From contig NW_006763136.1 in assembly GCF_000264905.1 (NCBI RefSeq), forward strand, positions 2,137,550-2,201,549: a DNA stretch of 64,000 nucleotides. The letters run 5' to 3'. How positions within the stretch are numbered: the stretch's first letter is position 1; each line of letters begins with the position of its first letter. Under the pieces are notes generated by a model. The model made no database searches, was not told the DNA's origin, and saw only the letters and a program-made list of their open reading frames with translations. Position numbers and translations under genes: made by a program. This document shows, piece by piece, positions 33,193-45,823 of the stretch. This DNA is from Stereum hirsutum FP-91666 SS1 (taxonomy: Eukaryota; Basidiomycota; Agaricomycetes; Russulales; Stereaceae).

Positions 33193-35269
33193 CATTCGCG
33201 GTAAATACGCGTTTTTCCTCCATTCCTCTGCTATGTTCTCGTTTCCTCGAGGTGTGAAATGACGGTGCTCTCCCCTTCTTCTTCTACTTTTTTTTTTAAC
33301 TCATTCTTTATCCGAACTTGGTCTCTTCATTTCGTGTATCCTTGACTCTACGTTATACCCCTTTCTCTGCTCTACACTCTACACGCTCCGCTCTACAGCT
33401 GTGAGGGTCGCCACCATTCACGCATAACAGGCAACTTGACCCGTCACTCTCGTCATTCCCTGGACCACTGCGCGAATCTACGCCGCCCACACACTCCTTT
33501 GCTCTGCTTACATCTCACCGCGCGTACCGTTTTCGAACCGTCGTAGTGGTATGCTTTATTTTACGCCTACGCGCATGTTTCGTATCGTTAGTCTTAAAAG
33601 TTTGTCCTTTTTTTCTTTGCCCCTTTTCGAGACTCGACTCTATATCTTTTTGCGACTATATTTTTTTGTTCGCTGCTGCTGACACCTTGTACTTTTTACG
33701 CTTACGCATCGCAACTCACGCCTTTTTCTCGTCTCTTCTCGTCTGTTTCTTCTATTTCGTCTCGCACATTTGACGTCCATGTTTCACTTGCACTTGCACT
33801 CTCGCATTCGAACTCACACACACGATTTTCACTTTTTTCTTTCATTCTTGCAACAACTGTGACATACATACGCAACGCATCACACATACAACTTGCATTC
33901 CACTTCATCTCTATCACATTACATTCATCTCTATCCACTCATCTCTACACAACGCACACGCACACGCACAGGCCAGACGGAGATTTCGCATACTTACATT
34001 CTATACATTGACATGCTATACATACAGACGTACATACTATACGAATACTAACACTTGTACATACATACTGATATATGCCCGGTTGGCGATAGCAGCAGAA
34101 CAGACACAGACTAGATTTTTTTTGCGCGGGCACGGGCTGATCTTGAACACTCGAAGCAGGCCGGACACTTAGACTACAGCCAAATACATCCGACCTACAG
34201 ATCCTTCCCTCTACATGCTGCAGCATAGGCCTACACCCTCACACACTATCCAGCTCACGCTTCGCATGATTTTCCTCCGCCGCACCCAACGCACCCGACC
34301 GCACAGATTTCGTCAAAGGTCACCACTTGCTCATAGAACGCGGACCCCGCCCTTCTCATGCGATTGACACTGCCAACAGCGCGATGACTGAGTCGGAATT
34401 GTCGAGATCCGCCAAGTGCACCCCATAGTACGTCCTCTTCTTCCTCTTCTCCTGGGCTACTGTAACTTATCCGCTGCTGACGCCAGTACTAGTGCGTTGA
34501 TGTACAATCCCCGCCAATGCACAACCGGTTCTGTCATCCATCGTCTTCGTCTTTTCATGTCGTGCCTGTTATCAAACATTCGACCCGCACGAATCGATGC
34601 TCACAGATGGCCTATCAAAACCTCGCCGGAAAGTCATCGAAGGACCTGTAATCATGACCGGTCATCGCTTGCCACACTTACTACCGTCTCCCACTGTTTG
34701 GGCCGTCAAAGTACCGAAAGTCGTAGTATGAGGAGGAATGATACTTGCTGCACACTGTGGTTCTCGATCGTTCGTCAGCGTCGGCGCATCGTACTGCTAT
34801 CTATAGCCCAACCGTCCACTACCAAGCTATCTATTTTGCGCTCACGTCCTTCCTTTTGTCATCCTACATCTGATGCAGAGATGGGCGAGTGACAGGCTGG
34901 TACAGCCATGGTACCGCTTCAGGTAATTTACCATGCTTTCTCGGATGTTTTGTTGACTTGAGGGTCATTGGCGGGTAGTGAAGCGGCTCCTTGAGTTAAC
35001 TGTGATAGGTGATCGTCGGTGCTCGTCCTCTCTTCTTCTGTCACGGTCCTGTTTGCTGCTGCTGCCGAATACGCACTGGAGGTCGCTGGACAAGGCATTG
35101 TAAAGGGTGCGTTCTTACTCGACTGCACTTACTGGAACCGGAAATGAATTTGACTGACTGGACGATTGATTACTTGTTCAAGTCACTCTGCATTCAACAA
35201 GCTCGACGTCGTCCCGTGTCAAAGGGAATTCGTTACAAATGGCAGAGTCTGAGTCCGGTGTGGCGTCGG
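33193..35269. other. Intergenic between membrane-protein gene and transposon
   Basis: About 2 kb. The first part is T-rich and then CA-rich, as in a 3' flank. The stretch at 34470-34656 is the second copy of a dispersed repeat. No gene is supported. Confidence 0.5.
34470..34656 (+). repeat. Dispersed repeat, copy 2
   Basis: Opposite-orientation partner of 27449-27690, about 7 kb away. The best-aligned part is 34541-34656. Confidence 0.55.
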
Positions 35270-35289
35270 CATCAGCAAAACCGCGGCGG
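35270..35289 (+). repeat. Left terminal inverted repeat
   Basis: CATCAGCAAAACCGCGGCGG, mirrored at 43173-43192 with a single mismatch. Confidence 0.8.
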
Positions 35290-35694
35290 TCTAATCGCCC
35301 TAAAGGCTCTACAAGTATCACCTTATAGAGCCATAGACCTCTAGACTGTGGTCTACATCTAACAGACATATATTGATGTAGAGCCCGTGTAGACCCGAGG
35401 TACTTGTAATAGAGATACTGTAGAGACATGATAGACAACAATAGACACTAGTTTACCGTCATCTTGGGCAGTTGCCAGTGCCCGACGGGTATCAGTTACG
35501 ATAGAAATACAATGGTAACTCCGTTCGAGGAGCTCGGGACAGGATAGATTTTGATCAAAGAAGGTAAACAGTCAGAAAATAGGACCCTGAGCAAACCGGC
35601 AGTGCATATCGCTCCAAATCAAGTCACTGCCAAACGTCACGAATAAGTGGTTGAGTATAGCCCACAGCAAGACTAGAAAAAACTCACCGGGTGC

Positions 35695-38688
35695 TCAGAA
35701 CAGAAGAGCTGCACGCGAGTCTTCACCGTCATCATCACTGCCATCAGCATCCTCAATCACGCACTCTACTTCCGCTGCCCCGTCATAGATCTCATCCCAA
35801 CGTTTATCCGGTAAGTTCTTCGCAGATGTTGCATAATCTTCCGCCCATGGACCCCACGGGTTTGACTTGAATTCGGTGACGCTGGGGTCTGCTTTCAGCA
35901 AAGCTTTGAGCTCAGCCTTCGTGAGATCCTTGAAGGGGTTGATGCCGGATCGGCATACTCGCAGTGCACGCTCCGCCTGTCAAGGATGATAATGAGGACC
36001 GACTCCATGATTGAAACGAGGAAAAAAGCGTAGAGAAACAGAATCTAGTAAAGCGTACCGCGGCAGCAGATAGTCCCAAAGCCCCATGAGTATCCCCAAA
36101 GTTCAGGGCATCGTCCTCGCTAGCGTCTTCGATATTCTTCAGGTGCAGGGCAAAAATTGACAGCACAAAGCGCGAGCAGAATGTGCCGCGGTTCTCCTGC
36201 ATGTGGCAAAATCATAGTAGTCAGTGCATAGTTGACTTCGAACGCAAGTGACGGCTTCTCTCAGCCAAAGACATAGCACACAAGAGCACGTACCTCGTTA
36301 TCAAGGTCTCTGTAAACGAACCTGTTGTTCTTCAGCTGCTCCTTCACGTACTCGACTCGCTTATCCCTTGATTCTTCTGAGACATCGTCAATCCCCATCT
36401 CAGCCCAAATATCCCATAACACGTTGAGGGCCAGCTTCCCGAGGCGATTGCGCCACAAGTTGAGGATCACCTGGGACTAGAATGGACATGCATGTCATGC
36501 AGTGAATTAGGAAGCGAAATTAGCTCAAGTTTTAGACGTGGAAGTGGTATACATACATTGCCGACAACAGCACGCTTCCCTTCTTCATCGAGTGGCAGCT
36601 GCGAGTAGAGAACCGGCCATATCTTGTCAACGGCTTCACCGACGAGCGAGTTGGTCCCGAATGGGTCTCCTTTACTTCCAGCCCAATGGATAAGGGTACA
36701 CTGGAATTGGTTCCGCCAAACTCGCATGCAAGTCGCTCCAGGTTGACCCCCTGGGAACGGAAGATGGGCCTGTGTCCATCGCTGCTTACCCTTCTTTGTA
36801 CGGGTAGAGCCATCGTCGTTGAGCTTGGGGACACGGGAAACCTGAACCTATTGAAGGGCACAGAGACGTAGCTGATTGGAGTTGTCGTATCAGGGTTGTT
36901 AGCAATGAGAGACGTACTTGGCGAGAACGGCCGACTTTAACTGCTGGGAGGGCTCGACCCTGCTGTTTCACTACGTCTCCTGACGGTTTGCTCTGATCGG
37001 TTGCAGGAGTCTGAGTCGGTTTGGATTGAGTGATATCCTGCAGTGCAGTTGGTTTGACAGATACTGAGGGAGCTGCTGGAGTGTGAGTACCACTGTTAGC
37101 TTGTTTGCGCTTATGAGCAGATTTCCCCCTTGTCCAGTCGGCTCGGAACCCTCCCTCAGACTTGTTGGGACGTTTTGCGGGTTCTGGGCTAAAATAAAAT
37201 ATCATATGCGATTCGAAAGACTAGTGAGTGATGTGTCTTCTGTAATTAAATGAGAACTAACATACTTTTCGAGTGAACCTTCCATGTACTTTCTCTTCAA
37301 GCTAGCGGCGGCATTCGATGGTCGTGCAGAAGCAAGATGACGAGCAGCAAGAACTTCAGAGCGCAGCTCACCGCGCTGGAGCTTTTTCTGTTGTAGTAAT
37401 TGGGTGAGTTTCAATTAAGCACATCATTATGTAGAAGGTTTGAAAGGTGACGGACGATGCAGCAGACAAGGAAAAGGAAAGGATGAGAACGACTCGGAGA
37501 GGCCCGAAGTGGCGTACCTTCTTGCGCTGCGCCAACGCCACATCTTCCTCGTCACTGTCTTCGTCTTCCTCGTCGTCTTGGTCTTGGTCCTCGTCTTCGT
37601 CGGCGTGCTGATAGTCATCATCATCGTTCCCTTCTTCTTCGTCCTCGGCACCCTGTTGCTCTTTGCTCAACTCGTACTCGTCATCATCTTCAGCTTCATC
37701 ATCTTCAAGCTCATCCACGTCACTCGTCGCGGGCCCTGGCGCGTCCGACCCTACTGGCACGTCAAAGTCCATGTATTCACCAGCGTGAACAGCGTTACTG
37801 TAGAATCCACTCGTTAGCTTGCTGCAATATGGCAAGTAGGACAAGCCTACGACAACAATCTGGTCCAGAACACTCACCGAAAGTTATCCCCACCATTCAC
37901 GACCCTCTCCCTCGCGATCTTACGCACCACAACCTCCTTTGCGCTGTTCGCCATTGCAGGGGCCTTGGGAGTTTTTGTGCGGCCTTTCGTACCCTTGGAG
38001 CTCTGAGTGGGAACAGGAACAAGGTCGGGACGAAGTTCAATCCGTTCATCATCTCTTTCCTTCTGTCGAGCCCGATCCTCGAGAAATGCAAGCTGATTGA
38101 CTTTCGTCTTTGCAGCTGCCAGTTGAGCTTGCTCTGATGCGTGCTTTGCTGCTGCTTCCTTAGCTTCATCGGCTCTCTTCTGCTCGCTGGTCCGCTTTGC
38201 TCGAGGAGCGTCGGGCAGTCCAGGGTGCTCCTCCACACCACGGCGCGTTGACTTGCGCACGTTAGGTGCCACAGTGCCAGAGTCTGGTGGAACCATCGCT
38301 GTGAAAGGTTAATGAGTGAGTAAATGATTTTTTCTGGAGACAACGACACCAGCTTACCGTCTTGTTCAGAGGGCACAGTTTGACGACGAGGAACCCCGGG
38401 AGGCTCAGAGGTGTCAGGCTGTAGGTTTGGCTCTGATTTAAACGACATGCGTGAGTCACATATCCAATTAGAATGAACAGAACCATTGCACTGACCATCT
38501 TCACCTCCCTCCTCTGGTGCAGTGTCGACCGTCTCCCCACCTTTGACACGCTGAGCCTTGTTATTCTTGCGTTTCTTGTAATTCTTCGCGTCAATACCAC
38601 CTTTCTGACCAGCAGCTTCAGCGTCACCAACTTCATTGCCAACTGCATGGTCAACTGCTCCAACGCGTCCACCGCGACCGCGACTGGA

Positions 38689-38720
<32 letters not shown>

Positions 38721-38778
38721 TCCGACCTCCTCTAGCGCCTCTTCCGCCTCCACGAGCAGCAACGCTTCCTGCGTCCAT
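35695..38778 (-). CDS. Plavaka-element partner protein (unknown function)
   Basis: Multi-exon gene read divergently from the transposase. The start at 38778 (MDAGSVAARGGGRGARGG) opens an RG-repeat N-terminus, as in RNA- or DNA-binding RGG boxes, encoded by a CCACGA tandem array. A basic region with KNYKKRKNNKAQR follows, then a highly charged coiled-coil-like stretch (EQKRADEAKEAAAKHASEQA) and a very acidic exon of Asp/Glu runs near 37560-37730. The C-terminal half is a folded-looking domain with HWAGSKGDPFGTNSL, NLWRNRLGKLAL, GTFCSRFVLSIFALHL and PWGPWAEDYATS. It ends in an acidic tail at 35695. Similar second proteins accompany Plavaka transposases in basidiomycetes, as I recall; no named domain is claimed. 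Confidence 0.7.
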
Positions 38779-39216
38779 GCAATTTGAGAGAGAGAACACG
38801 AGGTGTACAATGAAAGGCTGGGAAGCAAGTAGGGGGAGGAATTGAATGTGATGGTTGAAGAAAGAGGAGCGGATGTTGGACGCGGCCAAATGACGAGCTG
38901 AGGAACAATAACGCATGGGCCGCCATGACACACGGCAGCAACAAAGGTGTGCCAACCGCGCACGTCATAGTTCGGTCGCTTTCGCTGACGTTCCTTGTGT
39001 CATGTCGCTTAGCGCGTGCTCTCGTTTCTCTCCTTCAACCACCAACACCACAACACTGTCTCATTTCTGTTCACTATGTATCTGGTACCACTTTTAATCT
39101 CTGTATGTTTGTTCTTTGTGGGCAATCTATCCCTTTCATCTACTGTCGTCCATGGCCTCGAGATCCGTGCATCACCAACCGTGAATATCTCCTCTCCGAC
39201 CTTTCCGTTACATCAG

Positions 39217-42200
39217 ATGGATATCATCCCAGCGATCGCGTCCCCGTCGCTGACCACATCGGCTCGCTCACGACCACGGCATACTCCTCACCGCATCCAC
39301 CGAATCACCTGCCCTTACCCCCGATGTCCCCAAACATTCTTGTCTCACAAGGGCCGGACATATCATATACGGAGTGTTCATGCAGTCGAAGAAGCTTATG
39401 CAGCACCAGCACCAGCTGCAGACCCCGTTGGAGGCCAAGCAGAGCTAGAGGCTCAAGGAGACAACCTATTGGACGGCGATGACCTTCATCTGGAAGTCGA
39501 GCCTGCATACGATGACGAGGAGTTCCCGGAGCTAGATGTTCCCCGTGTAATTGCTCCTCAAGTGGACCCTCGACCTCGAGGAATGAAGAACTATCATCCG
39601 CGGCTAACTGGTATGCTTTTTTTGTGCAGATCACATATTGTCCTTTGTCAGAGACTGACACGGTGATCACCATTCCGCAGGGAGGCCCTGTGACGCGAAT
39701 GGAGTTCTGCTTGCTCCTGGTACACCACCATTGCCTCGTACGACCAAATCCAACAACGACTGGTCTCCCTACGAAAACAAGACACAGTTCTTACTCGCCG
39801 ACTTCCTATACCGGAAAGCACAAATGTCAGCGCGTAACGTTGACGAACTGATGGAGATCTGGGATGAGTATATGTCTCCCTTTGAATCATTTTCGCCGTA
39901 TACATCTGCTAGAGATCTCCTCGAAACAATTGATCTAACAACACTTGGCGATGCTCCATGGCATGCCCTAAATATCACCTTCAGTGGCGAGGCCGGCCCT
40001 ACATCGCCAAGCTGGATGTCGGATGCTTATGAGGTCTGGTACCGAGATCCCCTGATTGTCGCACAGAATATCCTCGACAATCCCGATTTCGCCAGTGAAT
40101 TTGATTACGCAGCTTACGTGGAGCTTGGAACGGATGGAAAACGTCGATGGTCGGATTTTATGTCTGGTAATCTTGCGTGGCGGCACTCGGTAATTCAATA
40201 TCGATTTTATTGGCGCTGAATTATGGCTGATAGATATGTATCTCTTCTAGGATTCAATCTATGCCGATGATCCAACAACACAGGATGCCATGTACTGCCC
40301 CATCATACTCGGAAGCGACAAGACTACTGTCTCCGTCGCGACTGGTCAACTAGAGTACTGGCCCGTGTATTTTTCCATCGGGAATATACACAACAATGTT
40401 CGGCGTGCACACCGGAATGGTGTTGTCCCTATTGCGTTCTTGGCAATACCAAAATGTACGTTGAAGCCTTTTTTTTGGCAATATAGATGAAGGCACCACT
40501 AACGACCGTTACTTATAGCTACTCGAAGATATGACAATGATGAGGCGTTCCGTGCTTTCAAGCACCGGGTATACCATGCGTCTCTCGATGCAATCTTCCA
40601 AGCCATCCACCAAGAGATGACTTCACCGGTCGTCCTTCGATGTCCTGATGGGCATTTTCGTCGAGTCATCTTTGGACTGGGCGCCTACATTGCTGATTAC
40701 CCTGAACAAGTTACCCTCTCTGGCGTCGTTTCTGACTGGTGTCCAAAGTATGTTCCCCAATTCTGTTAAATTCCCGAGTTCTGTTGCTAACTGAGAGCTT
40801 CGAAGATGCACAGCTTATCGCGACGATCTCGATGGCCCTGCCGTTTCACGCACTCAATCTCTCTATGAGGATCTTGTCGACCTTCTTGGGACTGCCGAGT
40901 TACGCACAGAGTATGGGATCAATGCAGCAGTCGAGGTATATTTCATCTGTTCAATTTTTCTACTTAATACAAACTGATTCCTTGAAAGCCCTTTACCCTT
41001 GATCTTCCCCGAGCAGACATCTATGAAATGATTTCACCAGATGTCTTGCACCAGCTCATCAAAGGCACCTTCAAGGACCACCTGGTAGATTGGGTTGGTG
41101 AGTACCTGGCTCTAGAGCATGGGAGTGAGGCGAGAGCTGGAGTATACTTGGACGAGATCGACCGACGGTACATTCATTTATCTTTCTACTAGTCCTTGAC
41201 ACACTCAACTTATCGAACCATCAGGATTGCGGCAACTCCTCCCTTTGCTGGCCTTCGACACTTCCACGATGGCCGCCGGTTCAAGCAATGGACAGGTGAC
41301 GACTCAAAAGGCTTGATGAAGGTAGCGTGTGATCTGAATGTCATTTCAATTACTTAGCTGTCTGACGCATTATCTTCAGGTGTATCTGCCTGCGCTTGTC
41401 GGTCTGGTCGACGATGATATTGTGCGAACAATCACAGCCTTTCTAGATTTCATTTACATTGCACGACGCCAGGATCTCGATGAAATATCCCTCAAAGACC
41501 TAGATAGAGCACTCGTGAACTTTCATCGATTTCGTGAGGTCTTTCGCACTTCCGGTGTTCGACCGACTGGGTTCAATCTACCTCGACAGCACTCTCTCGT
41601 CCATTACCATCATCACATCGTTGATTTTGGCGCTCCCAACGGCCTTTGCTCCTCGATCACGGAATCACGCCACATCACCGCCGTCAAGAAACCGTGGCGT
41701 CGCTCAAATCGAAATAATGCGCTTGGCCAAATGCTTGTTACCAATCAGCGGCTTGACAAGCTTGCGGCCTCGTACAATGACTTTGTTGAACGAGGTATGC
41801 TTCCTCGAACTCATTATCCCAGCCTTCCAGAAGGGAGTACTCTTGGCGGAGATGCAGGTGACGACTTTGAAGGTGGCCCTGTGAACGACGAGCGTGTTTC
41901 TGGTCATGTTACTATGGCTCGAACTCCAGGTGTGTACCATTTTGTGGATACTCTTGAACTAACAATCACGCTAACTAGTGACATTGAAGCTCGTGGTTAT
42001 CCCTCTGATCTCAGTACTCTCGCTATTCATATTGGCGAGCCAACACTTCCTGAACTCACACGCAGGTTCCTATATGATCAACTACTCGCCCCCGACCTCG
42101 CCGCCCAGGGCTTTTCATCTGATGATGTAGATTCCGTTGATGATCTCCCCTTGATCTTCAGCTCAATCTCAGTCTTTCACTCAGCAGTTGCCACGTTTTA

Positions 42201-42666
42201 CGCTCCAAGTGACGAGAGCGGTATTCACGGCATGCGACGAGAGAGAATTCGGTCGACACGCTCCTGGAGAAAGGGCCCTGCACGTCGTGATTGTGCATTC
42301 GTCGTTCAAGATCAGGAAGAGAAGGGGATGAAAGGTTTGGATGTTGTGCGCATACTCCTTCTTTTCTCCTTTCGGCATGATGGAGTGCTTTATCCATGCG
42401 CACTTGTACACTGGTACAAGAAAGTTGGGAGGTCTCCCGACTCGGTGAGTGGAATGTGGAAAGTGAAGCCTGACGAGGATTGTCATGGCCGTGTGCTTAC
42501 CGTGGTTCACCTTGACTCTCTGTTTCGTGCAGCACATCTGATCCCTGTGTATGGGAAGGATTTCAGAGTTCCCTCTAGATGGAAGCATACTGACTCGCTT
42601 GATGCCTTTGCTACCTTTTATGTTAATAAGTTCGTTGACCACCATGCTCATGAGATTGCTTTTTGA
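39217..42666 (+). CDS. Plavaka transposase
   Basis: Eight exons (39217-39610, 39681-40189, 40251-40455, 40519-40747, 40806-40935, 40989-41167, 41225-41321, 41380-42666) sum to exactly 3030 bases, 1009 residues, with no frameshift or premature stop. An N-terminal C2H2 finger (CPYPRCPQTFLSHKGRTYH, then IRSVH) precedes an acidic linker. Plavaka hallmarks follow: WSPYENKTQFLLADFLYRKA, GSDKTTVSVATGQLEYWPVY, GVVPIAFLAIPK, VLRCPDGHFRRVIFGLGAYI, ADYPEQV, DWCPKC, DLPRADIYE, LHQLIKGTFKDHLVDWV, HDGRRFKQWTGDDSK, LPRQHSLVHY and SSITESRHITAVKKPWRRS. It would cut and paste the host element at its terminal repeats. Start chosen at the ATG before the zinc finger. An intact frame suggests recent activity. Confidence 0.92.
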
Positions 42667-43172
42667 ACTGTACTTCATATTAGTTTCGCCGTTTACTGAT
42701 CATTTTCTACTTTAATTCCTGTATCTTGGTTGATGATATCTCGAGGACGCAATGGCCAGCGGGGTCCACGCTGACGCCACTTTATGGTTGCCCACTGGTG
42801 GGCTAATGGGCCACAGTGGCACTCACTGTAATCTTTTCACATTCTTGCTTATTTCGTTTGTGCACTTTCACTCGTATCCACGCTCTCTCTCTCTCTCTTC
42901 TCAAGCTACGTCTTATTTTGTAACCTCGTACACTACTGAAATATATCCACATCCAACATGGTCAAGGCGGATACTGTTCTACTTGTCCGAGCAACCTGAA
43001 GCACAAAAATACCAACCTCATATAAAGTACATACAAGTTTCTACTAGTAGGTATTAGACACCACCCTACCAAGCTCTACAGTGATCTACGTGGTATACAG
43101 CTCTACAGGAGCCCTCGGGGTTCTACAGCTGTAGACATGATAGTGCACTAGACCCGTTGTAGACCCTATAGG

Positions 43173-43192
43173 CCGCCGCTGTTTTGCTGATG
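43173..43192 (-). repeat. Right terminal inverted repeat
   Basis: CCGCCGCTGTTTTGCTGATG on the plus strand, the inverted partner of 35270-35289. Confidence 0.8.
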
Positions 43193-43315
43193 GGCCAGCG
43201 CGTCTGAATTGTGAGCCGTTCACTCATCTCAATTGTCGCCGGGTGAGGGTATGTATGCGGTGATGAATAAACGGTTGCATCGCGACATAAGTACATCGGC
43301 TAAGCCTTTTCCGGC

Positions 43316-45823
43316 ATGGTCATTGTACTGCGTTGCTACACGGCTGCTTTGTCCGCCGTGACATCAACTGAATTTGAAACTGACATCCTCCTTCCTCCTC
43401 TTAAACTCAGATTATCGCAATACGCCTTACTCCTAATCGCTTTTAGTAAGCTTGGGTCAATGCTCTTCAGTCATTCTTTGCCTGACATGATGGACCGTGC
43501 CGTGCCATGACCATGACCACTAGCGATCCTCTACTACGACTACTTTCTCACCCTGCCCACCGAAATCGCCTACTTCTGGCCTCCGAAACATAAACTAACA
43601 TGGGCATCCTCTTTCTTCATCGCCAATCGATACTTATCCCTCCTCGGACACGTGCCTGTCATATTTGAGATATTCGTCAGTGGAGATGTGGAGTTGAAGA
43701 AAATGGTGAGTATGTATGACTGACCAGCTCTCATCTGGGAGCAGTAGGAGAGAGGTCACTGTAATATGTATTGACGGCATGATGGTGGCGGATCGTTAGC
43801 TGTGTGGGCCGTTGCGATCATATCATCAGTATTATGCGGTGGCCATGCAGGTTCTCGTCGGTAGTAAGTCATTTCTCTTTTCCTGCAAGTTCCTCTCTTT
43901 GCCTCACCCCGCTGACCACAGCATTTTATCGGTGTGGCGGGTATATGTATAGTTCTATGCATGATGCGCACCTACGCGCTTTACAACCGCTCCTGGCGCG
44001 TCCTCGGCTCCCTCATCGCAATATCCATCGGTAGCGTCGTCGTCGCGTGCGTGAGTCCGAGCCCATTTTAACATTCCCTCCTTTCTGGCCCACGGAACTT
44101 CACCTGGCCGTGCTAACACGCCCTCGGATACATTCCATGGGCTGGTGTTTGTTTGAGCAGTGGGCGATCCTAACGAGTCCGAAGGAACGAGCGGTCAGGC
44201 TCGATGTTAGTGTGCCGGGGTGTAATCCTCTCATGTCACAGGACCAGTAAGTAGTACTTACATGTGACAGTGTCCCTTCCAAGTCCGAACCGACCGGCTG
44301 TTTTTTCTCGACATGGTATTCTGACTGTGACGGCGTGCGATATACATAACTTAGGGGCAAACGTACGTCCACGGAGTCTACTTATCCTCGGTCGCTCACG
44401 AAATCTCATTTCGAGCGAACTTATCTTCATCGATGGTGATATTGCAGGTCTCGCATATGCGTGGACCGGTGTGCTCGTGTTCGATACGGCCATCTTTGGG
44501 CTTACGATTTGGAAGACGTTGGCGACGATGCGGGTGTTTTCAACCGGCGGTGGGAGGGGCGGAAGATTGTTGGCCGTGCTTTTGCGGGATGGTACGTCGG
44601 CTCGTCGCCTTCGACGAATAATCATCCTATAGTTTCTTTGTGTTCTGGCTCATGGCTCATTGTTGGTATGTGGTGTGTTGGTAACTTTGGCAGGCGCTAT
44701 GTATTTCTTGTAAGTATTTTGTTTTCGTGGATTTGTGAACGAGTCCGTTTGCATGACCTGAATGTGGTGCTGCAGGATTCTATTTGCGGCCAATCTGTCT
44801 AATATTCTACTTCTTCTTGTAAGTCTTCAGACTCAAGATCGCGACGAGTATGATACTGATTTGACTTTTGTCAATCCTGTGGGTCGCTGACTATGATCAT
44901 TACCTCTGTGCAGTTCGCAACCGTAAGTATAAGCACTCGCCTCATCGTAAACCACAACCCCGAGCTCAACATCTGCATGATTCTCTGGACAACGTACAGC
45001 CGCTTCTCAAGAGCGTGAACGTCACGCTCACGAACGTGTAAGTTCCCTTCGTTTAAATCTTCACCCGCCCCATTCTTTATAACAACATTCCACCAGCCTA
45101 TCCGCGACCCTCATATCCCGCCTGATGCTCAATATCCGTTCCGCCTACTCCCTTTCTACCCGCCGTCGTCGACCGAAATATGACAGACACAATTCGAGCG
45201 GCCGACTAAGTCAACCGAATCCTTCCCGAACCCACGACTGGCCTCACACTCAGGAAGGTACTCACGCTGATGCCCACACCAACGCCCATACTCGTATACA
45301 TACACACACCCATCATCGCCCAGACGGCGGACACGGGCGCAAATATCAAGTCGCCTGGACGGCGGATCCGGAGGGGAGTGATTCGTCTGGTATGGGCTGG
45401 AGCGGAGGACAAACGGAGACGGGAACGTCGGGGATTTATTTGGATACGGTAATTCAGATGCCGAGCACGAGGATCGGGACGGGGTCGGGGTCGGGGTCGA
45501 CTTGGAGTTTTGGGGAGGGAGGGGCGGCTATAGCTGGGGTCGACGAGCCGAGTGTGAGGGTACGCATGGATGATGGGATTGGTTCTGGAGGAAGTAGAGC
45601 GTCGAATGGGGGTTTGGTGGATGAGGCTGAGGGCGAGGGTGCTGAGGGGGATAATGATAGGGATTGGATGGGTTGGATGGACGGTGGTGGAGGTGGTAGA
45701 GTGGGGGATGTTGAGATGTTCGCGGAGAGTTTTCCAAGTGCTAATTCGGTTCGGGGGCCAGATGAATACGGTGCGTCCTTCCCATTGTATGCTGTTGTTG
45801 GGTTTTGGTTGACGCTCTGGTGA
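43316..45823 (+). CDS. DUF6533-type seven-helix membrane protein
   Basis: Basidiomycete-expanded family of predicted seven-transmembrane proteins with unknown function. Exon 1 (ATG at 43316) ends in LSQYALLLIAF and splices (GTAAGC to CACTAG) into ILYYDYFLTLPTEIAYFW, the DUF6533 signature, followed by LTWASSFFIANRYLSLLGHV. Later exons give further helices: FIGVAGICIVLCMMRTYALY, WRVLGSLIAISIGSVVVAC, LAYAWTGVLVFDTAIFGLTI, ILFAANLSNILLLL and LSATLISRLMLNIRSAY, the usual family end. The cytoplasmic tail is long, with a His/Thr-rich stretch (HTRIHTHTHH) and a GSGSGSGS run encoded by GGGTCG repeats. Some internal joins are uncertain. The start lies only about 120 bases from the Plavaka element, so its promoter is probably altered or supplied by transposon DNA. 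Confidence 0.8.

Larger units (their letters stand above)
35270..43192. mobile_element. Complete Plavaka-type (CACTA-like) DNA transposon
   Basis: A 7.9-kb element bounded by inverted repeats matching at 19 of 20 positions (35270-35289 and 43173-43192), with GG on both outer sides, consistent with a 2-base target duplication. Subterminal regions on both ends are packed with TCTACA/TGTAGA motifs, a trait of CACTA-like elements. Inside are two divergent genes: the transposase on the plus strand and a partner on the minus strand, with about 440 bases between their starts. Both appear full length. The exact termini rest on my reading of the repeats. Confidence 0.85.
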
